From a virus: DNA of 58,460 nucleotides. This document shows, one piece after another, positions 20,036-29,482 of the stretch. The number at the start of each line of letters is the position of its first letter. Position 1 is the first letter of the stretch. The translations under genes were made by a program, and so were the position numbers. The notes under the pieces were generated by a model. That model did not search any database, had not been told where the DNA came from, and saw nothing but the letters and a program-made list of their open reading frames with translations. The stretch lies in the IMG/VR virus record IMGVR_UViG_3300017917_001430, positions 1 to 58,460 of that record; one strand, written 5' to 3'.

Positions 20036-20248
20036 ATGGAAGAACAAAATACTACTAAAGTATCAGCAACGCTAGGATATACACTTAATTTGGGTAACTT
20101 TCAGTCTTTAAGAGTTGATCTTGGGGTTGTTGATTATGTTCGTGATGGTGAAACAACAAATGATGCTATGAATCGTGTTTATACATTTGTTGAAAATCAA
20201 GTTATTGAAAAAGTTAAAGATGCCAAAGAGTCTTTGGTAGAAGAGTAA
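20036..20248 (+). CDS. Conserved phage protein, hypothetical
   Basis: 70 residues from ATG 20036, 8 bases after AGGAG; a GTG at 20030 is too close to that site. Pattern of paired beta strands (SATLGYTLNLGNFQSLRVDLGVVDYVR) then a helix with acidic tail. Similar small proteins occur beside replication genes of actinophages, but the function is unknown. Confidence 0.5.
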   Translation: MEEQNTTKVSATLGYTLNLGNFQSLRVDLGVVDYVRDGETTNDAMNRVYTFVENQVIEKVKDAKESLVEE

Positions 20249-20249
20249 T

Positions 20250-20558
20250 ATGGCAGACCGCAAAGATCGTATGGCTTTGCTCAGTCGCTATAACAAGCTT
20301 TATTTACAAAAATATGAGAAAAAGTCTTTACTTAACCTAAATGTTGAGCAATGGGCTGCAGATGGAGTTATTGAGTCTTACGGAATAGGAACCTGTTATG
20401 ATTTATTGGAGTATTACTTTAATGTTGCTGTTGCTCCTTCTTGGAGTTACTTTGCGTACAACGCAGAAAAAATATTGGAAGCAAAGATAGCAGTAGAGCA
20501 AGATTTAAAAGAAAGAAAAGAACGAAGGTCAAAAGCTAAGGAGTGGTTAAATGATTAA
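20250..20558 (+). CDS. Small helical protein upstream of helicase
   Basis: 102 residues, mostly helical with a charged C-terminal coiled segment (LKERKERRSKAKEWL). It overlaps the helicase start by 8 bases, so the two are coupled. Helicase loaders often occupy this place, yet no AAA+ motif is present; loader function is only a guess. Confidence 0.45.
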   Translation: MADRKDRMALLSRYNKLYLQKYEKKSLLNLNVEQWAADGVIESYGIGTCYDLLEYYFNVAVAPSWSYFAYNAEKILEAKIAVEQDLKERKERRSKAKEWLND

Positions 20559-21774
20559 TACCGAATCTAAACTAATCTCCGCAGTTCTCAAAGATAAACA
20601 ATTGCACGTATTGCTACAGGCTAATGTAGAAAATATAATGCGTACACATAATGATGTATGGCAATTTATTCGTAGGTATGCAGAAATCAATGGATCAGTT
20701 CCACCAGATTCTTTAATAGTTGAAAAGTTTAGAGACTTTATTCCAGAGCAAGATGTTGGCTCTACAAAACACCATTTAGAAGAATTGCAAGTTGAGTATT
20801 TGAATGAAAGCGTCAAAGATATTCTTAGGTCTGCAGCATCTGAGGTTCAAGCTGGCAACGGAACTGCTGCGCTTAATGATTTAATAACAAAAACTTCAGA
20901 ATTAAAAAAGAACACATCAGTTATTCGTGATATTGATGCAACAGATATTAATTCTGCTATTGCATATTTTGAAAATGTTCGTAAAGAACAAGAATTAGGA
21001 AAGATTGGAATTAAAACTGGATTACCAGGATTTGATAATTATCTTCCTTCAGGAATTATGCCAGGACAACTTGGCGTATTTTTAGCATATCCAGGTATTG
21101 GTAAATCTTGGCTTGCTCTTTATTTTGCAGTGCAGGCATGGAAGCAAGGAAAAACTCCATTAATCATAAGCCTTGAAATGTCAGAAGTAGAAGTTCGTAA
21201 TCGTGTATATGCCATTATGGGAGAAGGTTTATGGTCACATCGTAAACTTAGTAATGGACAAGTAGAAACAGACATGCTTAAAAAATGGCATGAAGATAGA
21301 ATTAAAGGCAAGCCACCTTTTCATATCATCTCTAATGATAACGGTGGGGAAATAACTCCTTCTGTAATTCGTGGAAAAATAGATCAGTATAAACCAGACT
21401 TTGTTATTGTTGATTATTTACAACTTATGAGTCCAAACCAAAAATCTGATAATGAGACGGTACGAATGAAGAACCTATCTCGTGAGCTTAAGCTAATGTC
21501 TATTAGTGAAGAAGTTCCTATTATTGCTATATCTTCTGCTACACCTGATGATGTAACTAATCTAAATACTGTGCCAACTTTAGGTCAAACAGCATGGTCA
21601 CGACAAATCGCATATGATGCAGACTGGGTTTTAGCACTTGGTCGTGCAGCAAATAGTGATATTATTGAATGTGCTTTTAGAAAAAATCGTAATGGTTTTA
21701 TGGGTGATTTTTTAATTCAGGTAGACTTTGATAAAGGTTATTATAGATATAAAGATTTTGAGGAAAATAAATGA
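20551..21774 (+). CDS. DnaB-family replicative helicase
   Basis: 407 residues. RecA-type ATPase: Walker A GIGKS at 182-186, Walker B FVIVDYLQLM at 284-293 with Asp288, and a late arginine-bearing motif (about 340-375). An N-terminal helical part (1-120) replaces the DnaB N-domain. Unwinds DNA at the fork and would work with the primase encoded two genes on. Family assignment is secure; shorter than bacterial DnaB. Confidence 0.9.
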   Translation: MINTESKLISAVLKDKQLHVLLQANVENIMRTHNDVWQFIRRYAEINGSVPPDSLIVEKFRDFIPEQDVGSTKHHLEELQVEYLNESVKDILRSAASEVQAGNGTAALNDLITKTSELKKNTSVIRDIDATDINSAIAYFENVRKEQELGKIGIKTGLPGFDNYLPSGIMPGQLGVFLAYPGIGKSWLALYFAVQAWKQGKTPLIISLEMSEVEVRNRVYAIMGEGLWSHRKLSNGQVETDMLKKWHEDRIKGKPPFHIISNDNGGEITPSVIRGKIDQYKPDFVIVDYLQLMSPNQKSDNETVRMKNLSRELKLMSISEEVPIIAISSATPDDVTNLNTVPTLGQTAWSRQIAYDADWVLALGRAANSDIIECAFRKNRNGFMGDFLIQVDFDKGYYRYKDFEENK

Positions 21775-22493
21775 GTATTAAAAAAATAATTTTTCAACAA
21801 GCAACAAATTATGTTGAAGGTTTATTAAAAATGCCTAATCCATCAATATCAAAAGTACCCGATTGGTATAAAGAACAAAAAATGTTTTCTAATGGAGAGG
21901 CTACTCTTTTAAAAGCAATGAAAGGAAACTGGAAAGGAACATATAAAGGATGCACTCCATTTACAGATGCAATAACTTCTGGATATATTATTGAATTACC
22001 AGCTGATGTAATTGTTACAAATAAAGGAGATAGCAGCAGATATAAACCTTTTATTGAGTGGGGCGTACAATTTGATGTTTTAGATTTTCAAGGTCCAGAA
22101 ACATTAGGTAATTTTCCAGTACCAGTTGGCTACAGTAATGAAATGTTTAGATGGAAAGTTAATTGGCAAATTAAAACACCGCCTGGATATAGTTCATGGA
22201 TTTGTCATCCAACAAATAGATATGACCTACCATTTATAACTTTAACTGGATTTGTTGACACAGATAAACATCCAGCCCCACTTGTATTGCCATTTTTTAT
22301 TCAAAATGGATTTGAAGGAATTATTAAAGAAGGAACCCCAATCGCTCAGATATTACCTATGAAAAGAGATTCATGGGAATCGTATGAAGAAAAATACTCA
22401 GAACAATCTGCTATTAACTTTATAAATAGTGTAAAATTAAATTACATAAGAACTTATAAAAATAAATACTGGACAAAGAAAAAATATGGATAA
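21771..22493 (+). CDS. Divergent member of the paralogous family at 40458 and 41981
   Basis: 240 residues, ATGA overlap with the helicase. From about residue 130 it aligns by eye with the proteins at 40458 and 41981: KTPPG, a Pro-Asn turn, LTGFV, a hydrophobic strand set, then GTP and a Pro-x-x-Arg tail (compare KGYPMMGILPIPRY). The N-terminus (PDWYKEQKMF) is of a type seen in T4-like cyanophage proteins of unknown role. No catalytic motif. Insertion between helicase and primase suggests a replication-time function, unproven. Confidence 0.5.
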   Translation: MSIKKIIFQQATNYVEGLLKMPNPSISKVPDWYKEQKMFSNGEATLLKAMKGNWKGTYKGCTPFTDAITSGYIIELPADVIVTNKGDSSRYKPFIEWGVQFDVLDFQGPETLGNFPVPVGYSNEMFRWKVNWQIKTPPGYSSWICHPTNRYDLPFITLTGFVDTDKHPAPLVLPFFIQNGFEGIIKEGTPIAQILPMKRDSWESYEEKYSEQSAINFINSVKLNYIRTYKNKYWTKKKYG

Positions 22494-23406
22494 TTTATAT
22501 ACATTAGAACAAGTTGAAAGAGTTTTACAAGGAATTGGAATAGATGTTGCTTCACAAACTGAAAGTAACTTTATGATATTTTGTCCATTCCATAATAATT
22601 CTCGTACTCCAGCAGGAACAGTTTCTAAAGAAAAGGGATTATTTTTTTGTTTTGGCTGTCAAACAAGTAAAAATCTTGTAGAGTTTGTTATGGCTGTATC
22701 AAACAGATCATACTTTGAATCTATTAGATACATTAAACAAAAAAATACTGAAACAGATATTACTCAGTTAGTCAATAAAAAATTATATGTTGCTCCAGAA
22801 TTCACGCAATTTGATGAAGTATTAATTAAAAGATTAAATAATCAAGCAGTAGAGTCTCCACGAGCAATAAATTATTTTTATAGTCGTAGAATTACACAAG
22901 AATCTATTAATAAATTTTCATTAGGTTATTCAGATAAACAAGATTATGTAACAATTCCAATACAGTCACCAGAAGGAATGACAATTGGTTTTGTTGCTAG
23001 ATCTATTGAAGGAAAAGATTTTAAAAATACTCCAGGACTACCGAAGTCTAAAGTTTTATTTAATCTTCACAGGGTAAGATCATCTAAGTTTGTCTATGTT
23101 GTTGAATCATCTTTTGATGCAATTAGACTAGACCAAGTAGGATTCCCAGCAGTTGCTACGTTGGGTGCAAATGTTTCATCAGTGCAGATGAAACTATTAG
23201 AAAAGTATTTCAGTGATGTTATACTAGTAGCAGACAATGATGAAGCTGGTTCTGTAATGATAGAACGTATTTTAGGAAAAATAGGTTCAAAAGTATCAGT
23301 TATTAACATTGATAAAAAATATAAAGATATAGGCGAAATGAGCGATGAGGAAATCAAAAAACTAGAATATAAGTTTGACAACTCAATAGTCGCTATGCTA
23401 CAATAG
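22486..23406 (+). CDS. DNA primase (DnaG type)
   Basis: 306 residues. CHC2-like zinc ribbon with C33-x2-H36 and C55-x2-C58; Toprim fold with Glu207 (VVESSFDAI) and the Asp250/Asp252 pair (ADNDEAG). It is about half the length of bacterial DnaG: zinc and Toprim regions are kept, the C-terminal helicase-interaction domain is missing. Makes RNA primers for the polymerase encoded downstream. Overlaps the upstream gene by 8 bases. Confidence 0.9.
   Translation: MDNLYTLEQVERVLQGIGIDVASQTESNFMIFCPFHNNSRTPAGTVSKEKGLFFCFGCQTSKNLVEFVMAVSNRSYFESIRYIKQKNTETDITQLVNKKLYVAPEFTQFDEVLIKRLNNQAVESPRAINYFYSRRITQESINKFSLGYSDKQDYVTIPIQSPEGMTIGFVARSIEGKDFKNTPGLPKSKVLFNLHRVRSSKFVYVVESSFDAIRLDQVGFPAVATLGANVSSVQMKLLEKYFSDVILVADNDEAGSVMIERILGKIGSKVSVINIDKKYKDIGEMSDEEIKKLEYKFDNSIVAMLQ
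23375..23404 (+). promoter_or_regulatory. Promoter for ssDNA-binding protein
   Basis: TTGACA (23375-23380), 18-base spacer, TACAAT (23399-23404) with TGC extension. It lies inside the primase 3' end and would give the SSB gene an independent, stronger transcript. Confidence 0.75.
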
Positions 23407-23423
23407 AAAAAATAGGAGAAACA

Positions 23424-24077
23424 ATGACAATAGTAAAAGGGTTAAAAAATATCAATGCATTAGTTGATAAGCCAAAATATGAAGGTACAGGAAGTAAGGT
23501 TCGTTGGCTAAAGTTAGCTGATGGACAATCAGTAAAGATTCGTTTTATTGAAGAACTTGACGAAGACTCATCAAACTATAATGACAAACGTGGTCTTGCT
23601 CTTGTAGTAAAAGAACACACAAATCCAAAAGATTATAAGCGTCGTGCTCTTGACACAATGGAATCAGAAGGTCGTGACTGGGCTGAAGAAATGCATCGCA
23701 AAGATCCAAAAGCTGGATGGCGAGCACGTCTTCGCTTCTACTGCAATGTTTTAGTAGAAGATGGCATTGAAGAGCCATATGTTGCTGTTTGGGCAATGGG
23801 CGTAAGTAAACAATCTGCATTTAATACAATTCGTGAGTATGCTTTAGAAACAGGAAGCATCTCAAATTTAACTTGGAAGTTAAAGCGTAATGGTCAGGGA
23901 ACTGAAACTAGTTACACTCTTATTCCAGGTGCTCCAGACAAGGAACCATTTGACTGGTCTAAGGTTGAACCAATTCCACTAGAAAAAGCTTTAAATAAGG
24001 TTGCTTATGCAGAACAAGAAGCTTTTTATCTTGGATTTGATACGCCATCTACTGGTTCATCAAATATTGACTGGTAG
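23424..24077 (+). CDS. Single-stranded DNA-binding protein (gp32/gp2.5-like)
   Basis: 217 residues. An OB-fold-like core begins with SKVRWLKLADGQSVKIRFIEEL; the aromatic and basic residues at about 85-150 and the short C-terminus ending in aspartate-tryptophan resemble phage SSBs of gp32 type. Own promoter and AGGAG site indicate the high copy number such a protein needs. Codons are C/G-enriched relative to its neighbours. Placed between primase and polymerase. Confidence 0.75.
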   Translation: MTIVKGLKNINALVDKPKYEGTGSKVRWLKLADGQSVKIRFIEELDEDSSNYNDKRGLALVVKEHTNPKDYKRRALDTMESEGRDWAEEMHRKDPKAGWRARLRFYCNVLVEDGIEEPYVAVWAMGVSKQSAFNTIREYALETGSISNLTWKLKRNGQGTETSYTLIPGAPDKEPFDWSKVEPIPLEKALNKVAYAEQEAFYLGFDTPSTGSSNIDW

Positions 24078-24083
24078 TAATTA

Positions 24084-27000
24084 GTGTCATACGTTGGGCT
24101 TCATGTCCACACACATTACTCTCTAATGGATGGTGTGGCAACTCCACAGGAATATGTAAGTCGTGCCGTTGAATTAGGCATGCCTGCTATTGCGATTACA
24201 GATCACGGTACTCTTTCAGGGCATCGTGAAATGTATCGTACCTGCAAAGAAGCTGGTATTAAACCAATTCTTGGCGTAGAAGGATATATTGCATATGATA
24301 GATTTGATAAGCGTGATAAAAAAGAAAGAACTGGTCCGCTTGACCTTAACTATTTTCATATTGTCCTTCTAGCCAAGAACCAACAAGGATTAGAAAATTT
24401 AAATAAACTAAACGAAATTGGCTGGACAGAAGGTTTTTATAAAAAACCAAGAATTGATTTTGAGGTTTTACAAAAATATAAAGAAGGTATTATTGTTTTG
24501 TCTGCCTGTATGAGTGGACTAATAGCAAAGGCAATTGAAGTAGGAGAATATGCTGAAGCTAAAAAGCATATTGAGTGGTTTAAAGAAAACTTTGATGATG
24601 ACTTTTATATTGAGATTATGCCACACAATAAACAGGAAATCAATAAATCACTTATTGAGTTAGCAAAAGCGTATTCTGTAAAGATTGTTGTAACACCAGA
24701 CTGCCATCACTCTACTGTTGATCAAAAGATTATTCAAGAAATGATGCTACTTCTTAACACTCACGCAAAATTACAAAAAGATGTTACATATGAAAAATCT
24801 AAAAAACATAAAGAGATGATGGATCGTCTTGATTATTTGTATGGTTCAGATAGACAAATGTCATTCCGATCATTTGATATTCATTTATTATCTCGTGATG
24901 AAATGGCTGAAGCCATGGCAAACCACGGTATAAAAGATGAGGAAATGTTTAATTCAACACTAGAGATAGCAAATAAAGTAGAGGAATATGATATTAGATC
25001 TGGCTTAAATCTATTGCCAGTACAGTATAAAAAACCATTAGAAGAGTTAAGATCTCTTGCTATGGATGGCCTAAAGAACCTTGGTTTGGTAGAAAAGCAA
25101 GAGTATGTAGACAGACTTGAAGAAGAATTAGCGGTCATTGGAGAAAAGAATTTTGCCCCATATTTCTTAGTTGTATATAATATGTTAAGTTGGGCAAAGA
25201 AACAAGAGATCATGGTTGGTCCAGGTCGTGGATCTTCTGCTGGCTCACTTCTTTGTTATGCTATTGGTATTACAGATATTGATCCAATAAAGCATGGTTT
25301 ATTATTCTTCCGTTTTATTAATCCAGAGCGTAATGACTTTCCAGATATTGATTCAGATATTCAAGATTCTCGTCGTGATGAGGTTAAAGATTACTTAGTA
25401 AAGCAGTATCGTCACGTTGCATCTATTGCAACATTTTTACAGTTTAAAGATAAGGGTGTTGTAAGAGATGTTGCTCGTTCACTAAATATACCTTTGCCAG
25501 ATGTAAATAAAGTTTTAAAAACAGTTGATACATGGGATGATTTTTGTACATCTAAAAATGCAGAATGGTTTCGTGAAAAATATCCAGAAGTAGTTATTTA
25601 TGGCGAACAACTTCGTGGTCGTATTCGTGGAACTGGTATTCATGCTGCAGGTGTTGTAACTAGTAAAGAACCAATATTTAGACATGCTCCTATGGAAACT
25701 CGTTCTTCTCCAGGATCTGATGAACGTATTCCAGTTGTTGGTGTTGATATGGAAGAAGCTGAAAAAATTGGTTTAATTAAGATTGATGCTTTAGGTTTAA
25801 AAACTCTTAGCGTTATAAAAGATTGTATTGACATTATTAAAGAAAGAGAAGGTACAAAAATTGATCTTCTTAAAATTGATATGTCAGATCAAAATGTTTA
25901 TGAAATGTTATCTGATGGATATACTAAGGGTGTATTTCAGTGTGAAGCAACCCCATATACTAATCTTTTGGTTAAGATGCGTGTAAAAAATCTATCAGAG
26001 CTTGCTGCATCAAACGCTCTTGTTCGTCCAGGTGCTATGAATACAATTGGTAAAGACTATATTGCTCGTAAGCATGGTCGTCAAAACATTGATTATTTAC
26101 ATCAAATTCTAAAACCTTTTACAGAAGAAACATATGGGTGTATTCTATATCAGGAACAGGTTATGCAGGCTTGCGTTGAACTTGGAAATATGACAATGGC
26201 AGAGGCAGACAAGGTTCGTAAGATTATTGGCAAGAAAAAAGATGCGAGGGAATTTGATGCGTTCAAAGATAAATTTATTAAAGGCGCTTCTGCTTATATT
26301 GCTCCTAATGCCGCTTTGGATCTTTGGCATGATTTTGAAGCTCATGCGGGTTATTCCTTCAACAAATCACATGCCGTTGCTTACAGTACTGTCTCGTATT
26401 GGACGGCGTGGCTCAAATACCACTATCCACTAGAGTTTATGTTTGCACTTCTCAAAAATGAGAAAGATAAGGATGCAAGAACTGAATATCTAATTGAGGC
26501 AAAACGTATGGGTATTCCAATTAGATTGCCACATATTAATGAGTCTGATATTGATTTTAAGATTGAAGGTAAAGGAATTAGGTTTGGACTATCTGCAATT
26601 AAATGGATTTCTAATACAATTGCAGAAAGATATATTGCTGCAAGACCTTTTAAGTCTTATAAGGAAGTAGAAGAGTTCACATTTACAAAAGGTAATGGTG
26701 TAAATAGTCGTGCACTTCAATCAATGAATTGTATAGGTGCATTGACCTTTACTGATAATCCTGCAGATCAAGAAAAAGTAAGAGAAAATCTTTATGAATA
26801 TTTAAATCTTCCAGAGTTTAATATGCAGATACCTAATCATTATTATGCATATATAAATGATATTGAAGAGTATGAAGAAAAAGGCGCATTTATTTTGATG
26901 GGTATGGTAAAATCAATTAAGAGAAGTAAAGGGTGGTCAAGGGTAGAGTTGTTAGATAAGACTGGAAGCGTAGGAATATTTGATGAAGAGAATACAAATA

Positions 27001-27362
27001 TTGAGGCTGGTCGCACTTATATTATTCTTGCAAATGATAATCGCATTGTTTCTGCCGTTCCTGCTGATGAAATAAAAGAGTCAAAAGATGCATTAGTTAA
27101 GTTTTTAAACTATAAAATGTTGCCTTATAAAGAAGGTGAACATTATGTAGTTTCTTTTAAACCTAGAGTTACTAAGACTGGTAAAAAAATGGCTTCATTA
27201 ACAGTAGCAGATGCTGGAAGAGAATTGCATGCTATAACAGTATTCCCAACTTCTTTTGCAAAAGCATATATGCATGTTCAACCAGGAAATGTTTATAAGT
27301 TTGAATTAGGAAAAACAAAAGACGGTACAGTAATAATGGAGGATGTAGTAAATGTTGGATGA
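24084..27362 (+). CDS. DNA polymerase III alpha subunit (DnaE type)
   Basis: 1092 residues from GTG, the first possible start after an in-frame TAA; no ribosome site is visible, so it may rely on coupling to the SSB gene 6 bases upstream. PHP domain 1-210 holds H7, H9, D16, H41, E66, H92, C142, D206 and H208, the full nine-ligand set of proofreading PHP domains. Polymerase aspartates D423 and D425 (PDIDSDI) and D568 (KIDALGL) are present, and an OB fold lies near 940-1000. No separate epsilon exonuclease or clamp gene is seen in the window. Confidence 0.95.
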   Translation: MSYVGLHVHTHYSLMDGVATPQEYVSRAVELGMPAIAITDHGTLSGHREMYRTCKEAGIKPILGVEGYIAYDRFDKRDKKERTGPLDLNYFHIVLLAKNQQGLENLNKLNEIGWTEGFYKKPRIDFEVLQKYKEGIIVLSACMSGLIAKAIEVGEYAEAKKHIEWFKENFDDDFYIEIMPHNKQEINKSLIELAKAYSVKIVVTPDCHHSTVDQKIIQEMMLLLNTHAKLQKDVTYEKSKKHKEMMDRLDYLYGSDRQMSFRSFDIHLLSRDEMAEAMANHGIKDEEMFNSTLEIANKVEEYDIRSGLNLLPVQYKKPLEELRSLAMDGLKNLGLVEKQEYVDRLEEELAVIGEKNFAPYFLVVYNMLSWAKKQEIMVGPGRGSSAGSLLCYAIGITDIDPIKHGLLFFRFINPERNDFPDIDSDIQDSRRDEVKDYLVKQYRHVASIATFLQFKDKGVVRDVARSLNIPLPDVNKVLKTVDTWDDFCTSKNAEWFREKYPEVVIYGEQLRGRIRGTGIHAAGVVTSKEPIFRHAPMETRSSPGSDERIPVVGVDMEEAEKIGLIKIDALGLKTLSVIKDCIDIIKEREGTKIDLLKIDMSDQNVYEMLSDGYTKGVFQCEATPYTNLLVKMRVKNLSELAASNALVRPGAMNTIGKDYIARKHGRQNIDYLHQILKPFTEETYGCILYQEQVMQACVELGNMTMAEADKVRKIIGKKKDAREFDAFKDKFIKGASAYIAPNAALDLWHDFEAHAGYSFNKSHAVAYSTVSYWTAWLKYHYPLEFMFALLKNEKDKDARTEYLIEAKRMGIPIRLPHINESDIDFKIEGKGIRFGLSAIKWISNTIAERYIAARPFKSYKEVEEFTFTKGNGVNSRALQSMNCIGALTFTDNPADQEKVRENLYEYLNLPEFNMQIPNHYYAYINDIEEYEEKGAFILMGMVKSIKRSKGWSRVELLDKTGSVGIFDEENTNIEAGRTYIILANDNRIVSAVPADEIKESKDALVKFLNYKMLPYKEGEHYVVSFKPRVTKTGKKMASLTVADAGRELHAITVFPTSFAKAYMHVQPGNVYKFELGKTKDGTVIMEDVVNVG

Positions 27363-27669
27363 TTTAGCTATGGAATTACACAGTGTTGCAAAAGAAAAAG
27401 GATTTTGGCCTGAAGAAGTAGATGATATTTTTATTGCCAAGCAATGTATGATGATTGTTTCTGAAGTAACAGAATTAATGGAAGCAATTCGTAAAGATAA
27501 AGGTGAAAAAGAAATTGCTTTTGAGACTGCAGATATTATTATTAGAACTCTAGATCTTTATGATGGACTGGTAATGAGCGGATATACGACAGTATCTTTA
27601 GATCATGCACTACAAGAAAAAATGGGATACAACAAAACTAGACCAGAAAAACACGGGGTAAGATTCTAA
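27352..27669 (+). CDS. MazG-like nucleotide pyrophosphohydrolase
   Basis: 105 residues. Four-helix pattern with the MazG metal-binding series: EVTELMEA (helix 2) and ETADIIIRTLDL (helix 3). Members hydrolyse dNTPs or alarmones to monophosphates plus pyrophosphate. Start lies 11 bases inside the polymerase gene and the stop shares a base with RecA, so it is translated with them. Role may be nucleotide-pool control or removal of (p)ppGpp-like signals. Confidence 0.8.
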   Translation: MLDDLAMELHSVAKEKGFWPEEVDDIFIAKQCMMIVSEVTELMEAIRKDKGEKEIAFETADIIIRTLDLYDGLVMSGYTTVSLDHALQEKMGYNKTRPEKHGVRF

Positions 27670-28685
27670 TGACAGTAACAATAGAAGAAGTATTGGCACA
27701 GCTAAATCCAAAATTACGTAAAAGTGTTTTAGTAGGAGACTCAGTACCTAAAACAGAATATGCTGCTACACCAAGTTTTGGTTTAAATCGTGCATTAAAT
27801 GGTGGTTTGCCATATGGTAGACAAGTACTTGTTTGGGGTAGTAAATCAAGTGCTAAATCATCACTATGTTTACAAATGATAAGTATTGCTCAAAAAGAAG
27901 GAAAGGTATGTGCATGGATTGATGCAGAAATGTCATACGATAAAGACTGGGCAGAAAAACTAGGTGTTGACACATCTAAACTAATTGTTTCTCAAGCACG
28001 AACAATTAATGAAATGGTTGACATAGGAATTAATCTTATGGAGGCTGGAGTAGATTTAATTGTTGTTGATAGCATTACCTCTCTTCTTCCTGCAATTTAT
28101 TTTGAAAAAGATTCAGATGAATTAAAGCAGTTAGAAAATACTAAACAAATTGGTGCAGAATCTCGTGACTTTAGCAATGCCTGGAAAATGATTAATTATG
28201 CTAATAATAAAGCAAAGCCAACATTATTTGTTTTGATTAGTCAATCAAGAAATAATATTAATGCTATGTACACAAGCCAACAACCAACTGGTGGTCAGGC
28301 AACAAAATTTTATTCATCTACAGTAATTAAACTATTTTCATCAGAATCAGATAATCAAGCTATTAAGGGGAAAATTCATGTTGGCGATAAAATCATTGAA
28401 GAAAAAATTGGTAGAAAAGTTAGATGGGAACTTCAATTTTCTAAAACGTCTCCTGCTTTTCAGAGTGGTGAATATGATTTTTATTTTAGAGGCAATAACT
28501 TGGGCATTGATTCTATTGGTGATCTTGTTGATACAGCAGAATTAATAGGGGCTGTTGAGCGTACTGGAGCTTGGTATATTTTGCCAGATGGAACAAAGGT
28601 GCAAGGCAGAGAAGGTTTTATTAATAGAGTAAGAGAAGACTTAGATTTACAGGAAACAATTAAGGCAAAAGTTCTTAATGTCTGA
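27669..28685 (+). CDS. RecA/UvsX-like recombinase
   Basis: 338 residues. Walker A reads GSKSSAKSS (57-65): the second glycine of the usual GxxxxGKS is alanine, closer to T4 UvsX than to bacterial RecA. IDAEMSYDKDW carries the catalytic glutamate, and Walker B is DLIVVDSITSL with Asp134. Forms filaments on ssDNA for strand exchange and would act with the nearby nucleases and SSB. Start overlaps the MazG stop. Confidence 0.9.
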   Translation: MTVTIEEVLAQLNPKLRKSVLVGDSVPKTEYAATPSFGLNRALNGGLPYGRQVLVWGSKSSAKSSLCLQMISIAQKEGKVCAWIDAEMSYDKDWAEKLGVDTSKLIVSQARTINEMVDIGINLMEAGVDLIVVDSITSLLPAIYFEKDSDELKQLENTKQIGAESRDFSNAWKMINYANNKAKPTLFVLISQSRNNINAMYTSQQPTGGQATKFYSSTVIKLFSSESDNQAIKGKIHVGDKIIEEKIGRKVRWELQFSKTSPAFQSGEYDFYFRGNNLGIDSIGDLVDTAELIGAVERTGAWYILPDGTKVQGREGFINRVREDLDLQETIKAKVLNV

Positions 28686-28875
28686 TAAAAGTTTTTCTGT
28701 ATATCCTGGCAAGTTTCCTTGCAAAACATGTAAAGAAGAGGTAAAAAATATTAGATTTTATGCAGACACAGGTAGGGCATCTTGGATGTGTTCTCAAAAA
28801 CATTTATCTGAAATTCAATTATGTAAAGTTGGATATAAAAAGAAGAAAGATTATGAGCGAAAAGAACGAGAGTAA
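28678..28875 (+). CDS. Small zinc-finger protein
   Basis: 65 residues with CKTC (15-18) and a second pair formed by Cys38 and His41, then a strongly basic tail (KKKKDYERKERE). Overlaps RecA by 8 bases. Probably binds nucleic acid; partner unknown. Confidence 0.5.
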   Translation: MSDKSFSVYPGKFPCKTCKEEVKNIRFYADTGRASWMCSQKHLSEIQLCKVGYKKKKDYERKERE

Positions 28876-29164
28876 AAGAATAGGAGCTAAACAACACAAA
28901 AACTCTGGTCGTAATACAAAAAAAGGAGATGCGACCTGGAGAAATTTTATTGTTGATTTTAAAGAGGCTTCTAAATCATTTACCATTAATCAAGATGTAT
29001 GGGCAAAAGCTGTAACAGATTCAATAAAAGCTGGAACTGATAAGTCACCAGCAATAGTTGTTATTATTGGAGAAGGCAATAAGAAAACACGTCTTGCTAT
29101 TATAGAATTTGATTTATTAGATCAGTTAACTTGGGAGGCACAAAATGGATCAGTCACAAAATAA
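28853..29164 (+). CDS. Candidate PD-(D/E)XK nuclease / resolvase-like protein
   Basis: 103 residues from ATG 28853 (MSEKN...), which overlaps the upstream stop. N-terminal QHKNSGR and KGD are followed after 9 residues by VDFKE, giving a D...(D)xK arrangement, then KSFTINQ and two hydrophobic strands (AIVVIIGEG, RLAIIEF). This layout resembles Holliday-junction-resolvase-like PD-(D/E)XK folds in actinophages. Evidence is pattern-level only. Sits among recombination genes. Confidence 0.45.
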   Translation: MSEKNESKRIGAKQHKNSGRNTKKGDATWRNFIVDFKEASKSFTINQDVWAKAVTDSIKAGTDKSPAIVVIIGEGNKKTRLAIIEFDLLDQLTWEAQNGSVTK

Positions 29165-29456
29165 AACAACAATTGATATGGTAAATGGTTTATCAGAAAT
29201 AGCTGATTTTATGGATGACCAAGAACTAACTACTGCTCTTACGACTATAGCAAAACTTATACTAAAACCAGACATACCGCTTAATGTTGCCACGGTAGAA
29301 ATTGTAAAACTTCAGGCTATTGCTGCAAAAATGTCATTTAAGGCAACTTGGATGGCTAATGTTGATAAGTCTGACAGGGCAAAGAAAAATATTTACTTTA
29401 CAGCAGCAGAGTCAATCAATAACCTAGTATCCGCATTGAAGTATATAATTCGGTAA
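29145..29456 (+). CDS. Helical hypothetical protein
   Basis: 103 residues, predominantly amphipathic helices, no cysteines or catalytic motif. Overlaps the preceding gene by 20 bases. Helical repeats of this type occur in phage early regions as unknown proteins. Nothing supports a specific function. Confidence 0.45.
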   Translation: MDQSQNKTTIDMVNGLSEIADFMDDQELTTALTTIAKLILKPDIPLNVATVEIVKLQAIAAKMSFKATWMANVDKSDRAKKNIYFTAAESINNLVSALKYIIR

Positions 29457-29457
29457 A

Positions 29458-29466
29458 TGGTATAAT
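29458..29466 (+). promoter_or_regulatory. Extended -10 promoter
   Basis: TGGTATAAT overlapping the end region of the preceding gene, followed by GAGGA and the start at 29483. A possible -35, TTGAAG, lies 19 bases upstream. It would drive the nuclease-terminase run. Confidence 0.7.
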
Positions 29467-29482
29467 AAAATAGAGGATAACA

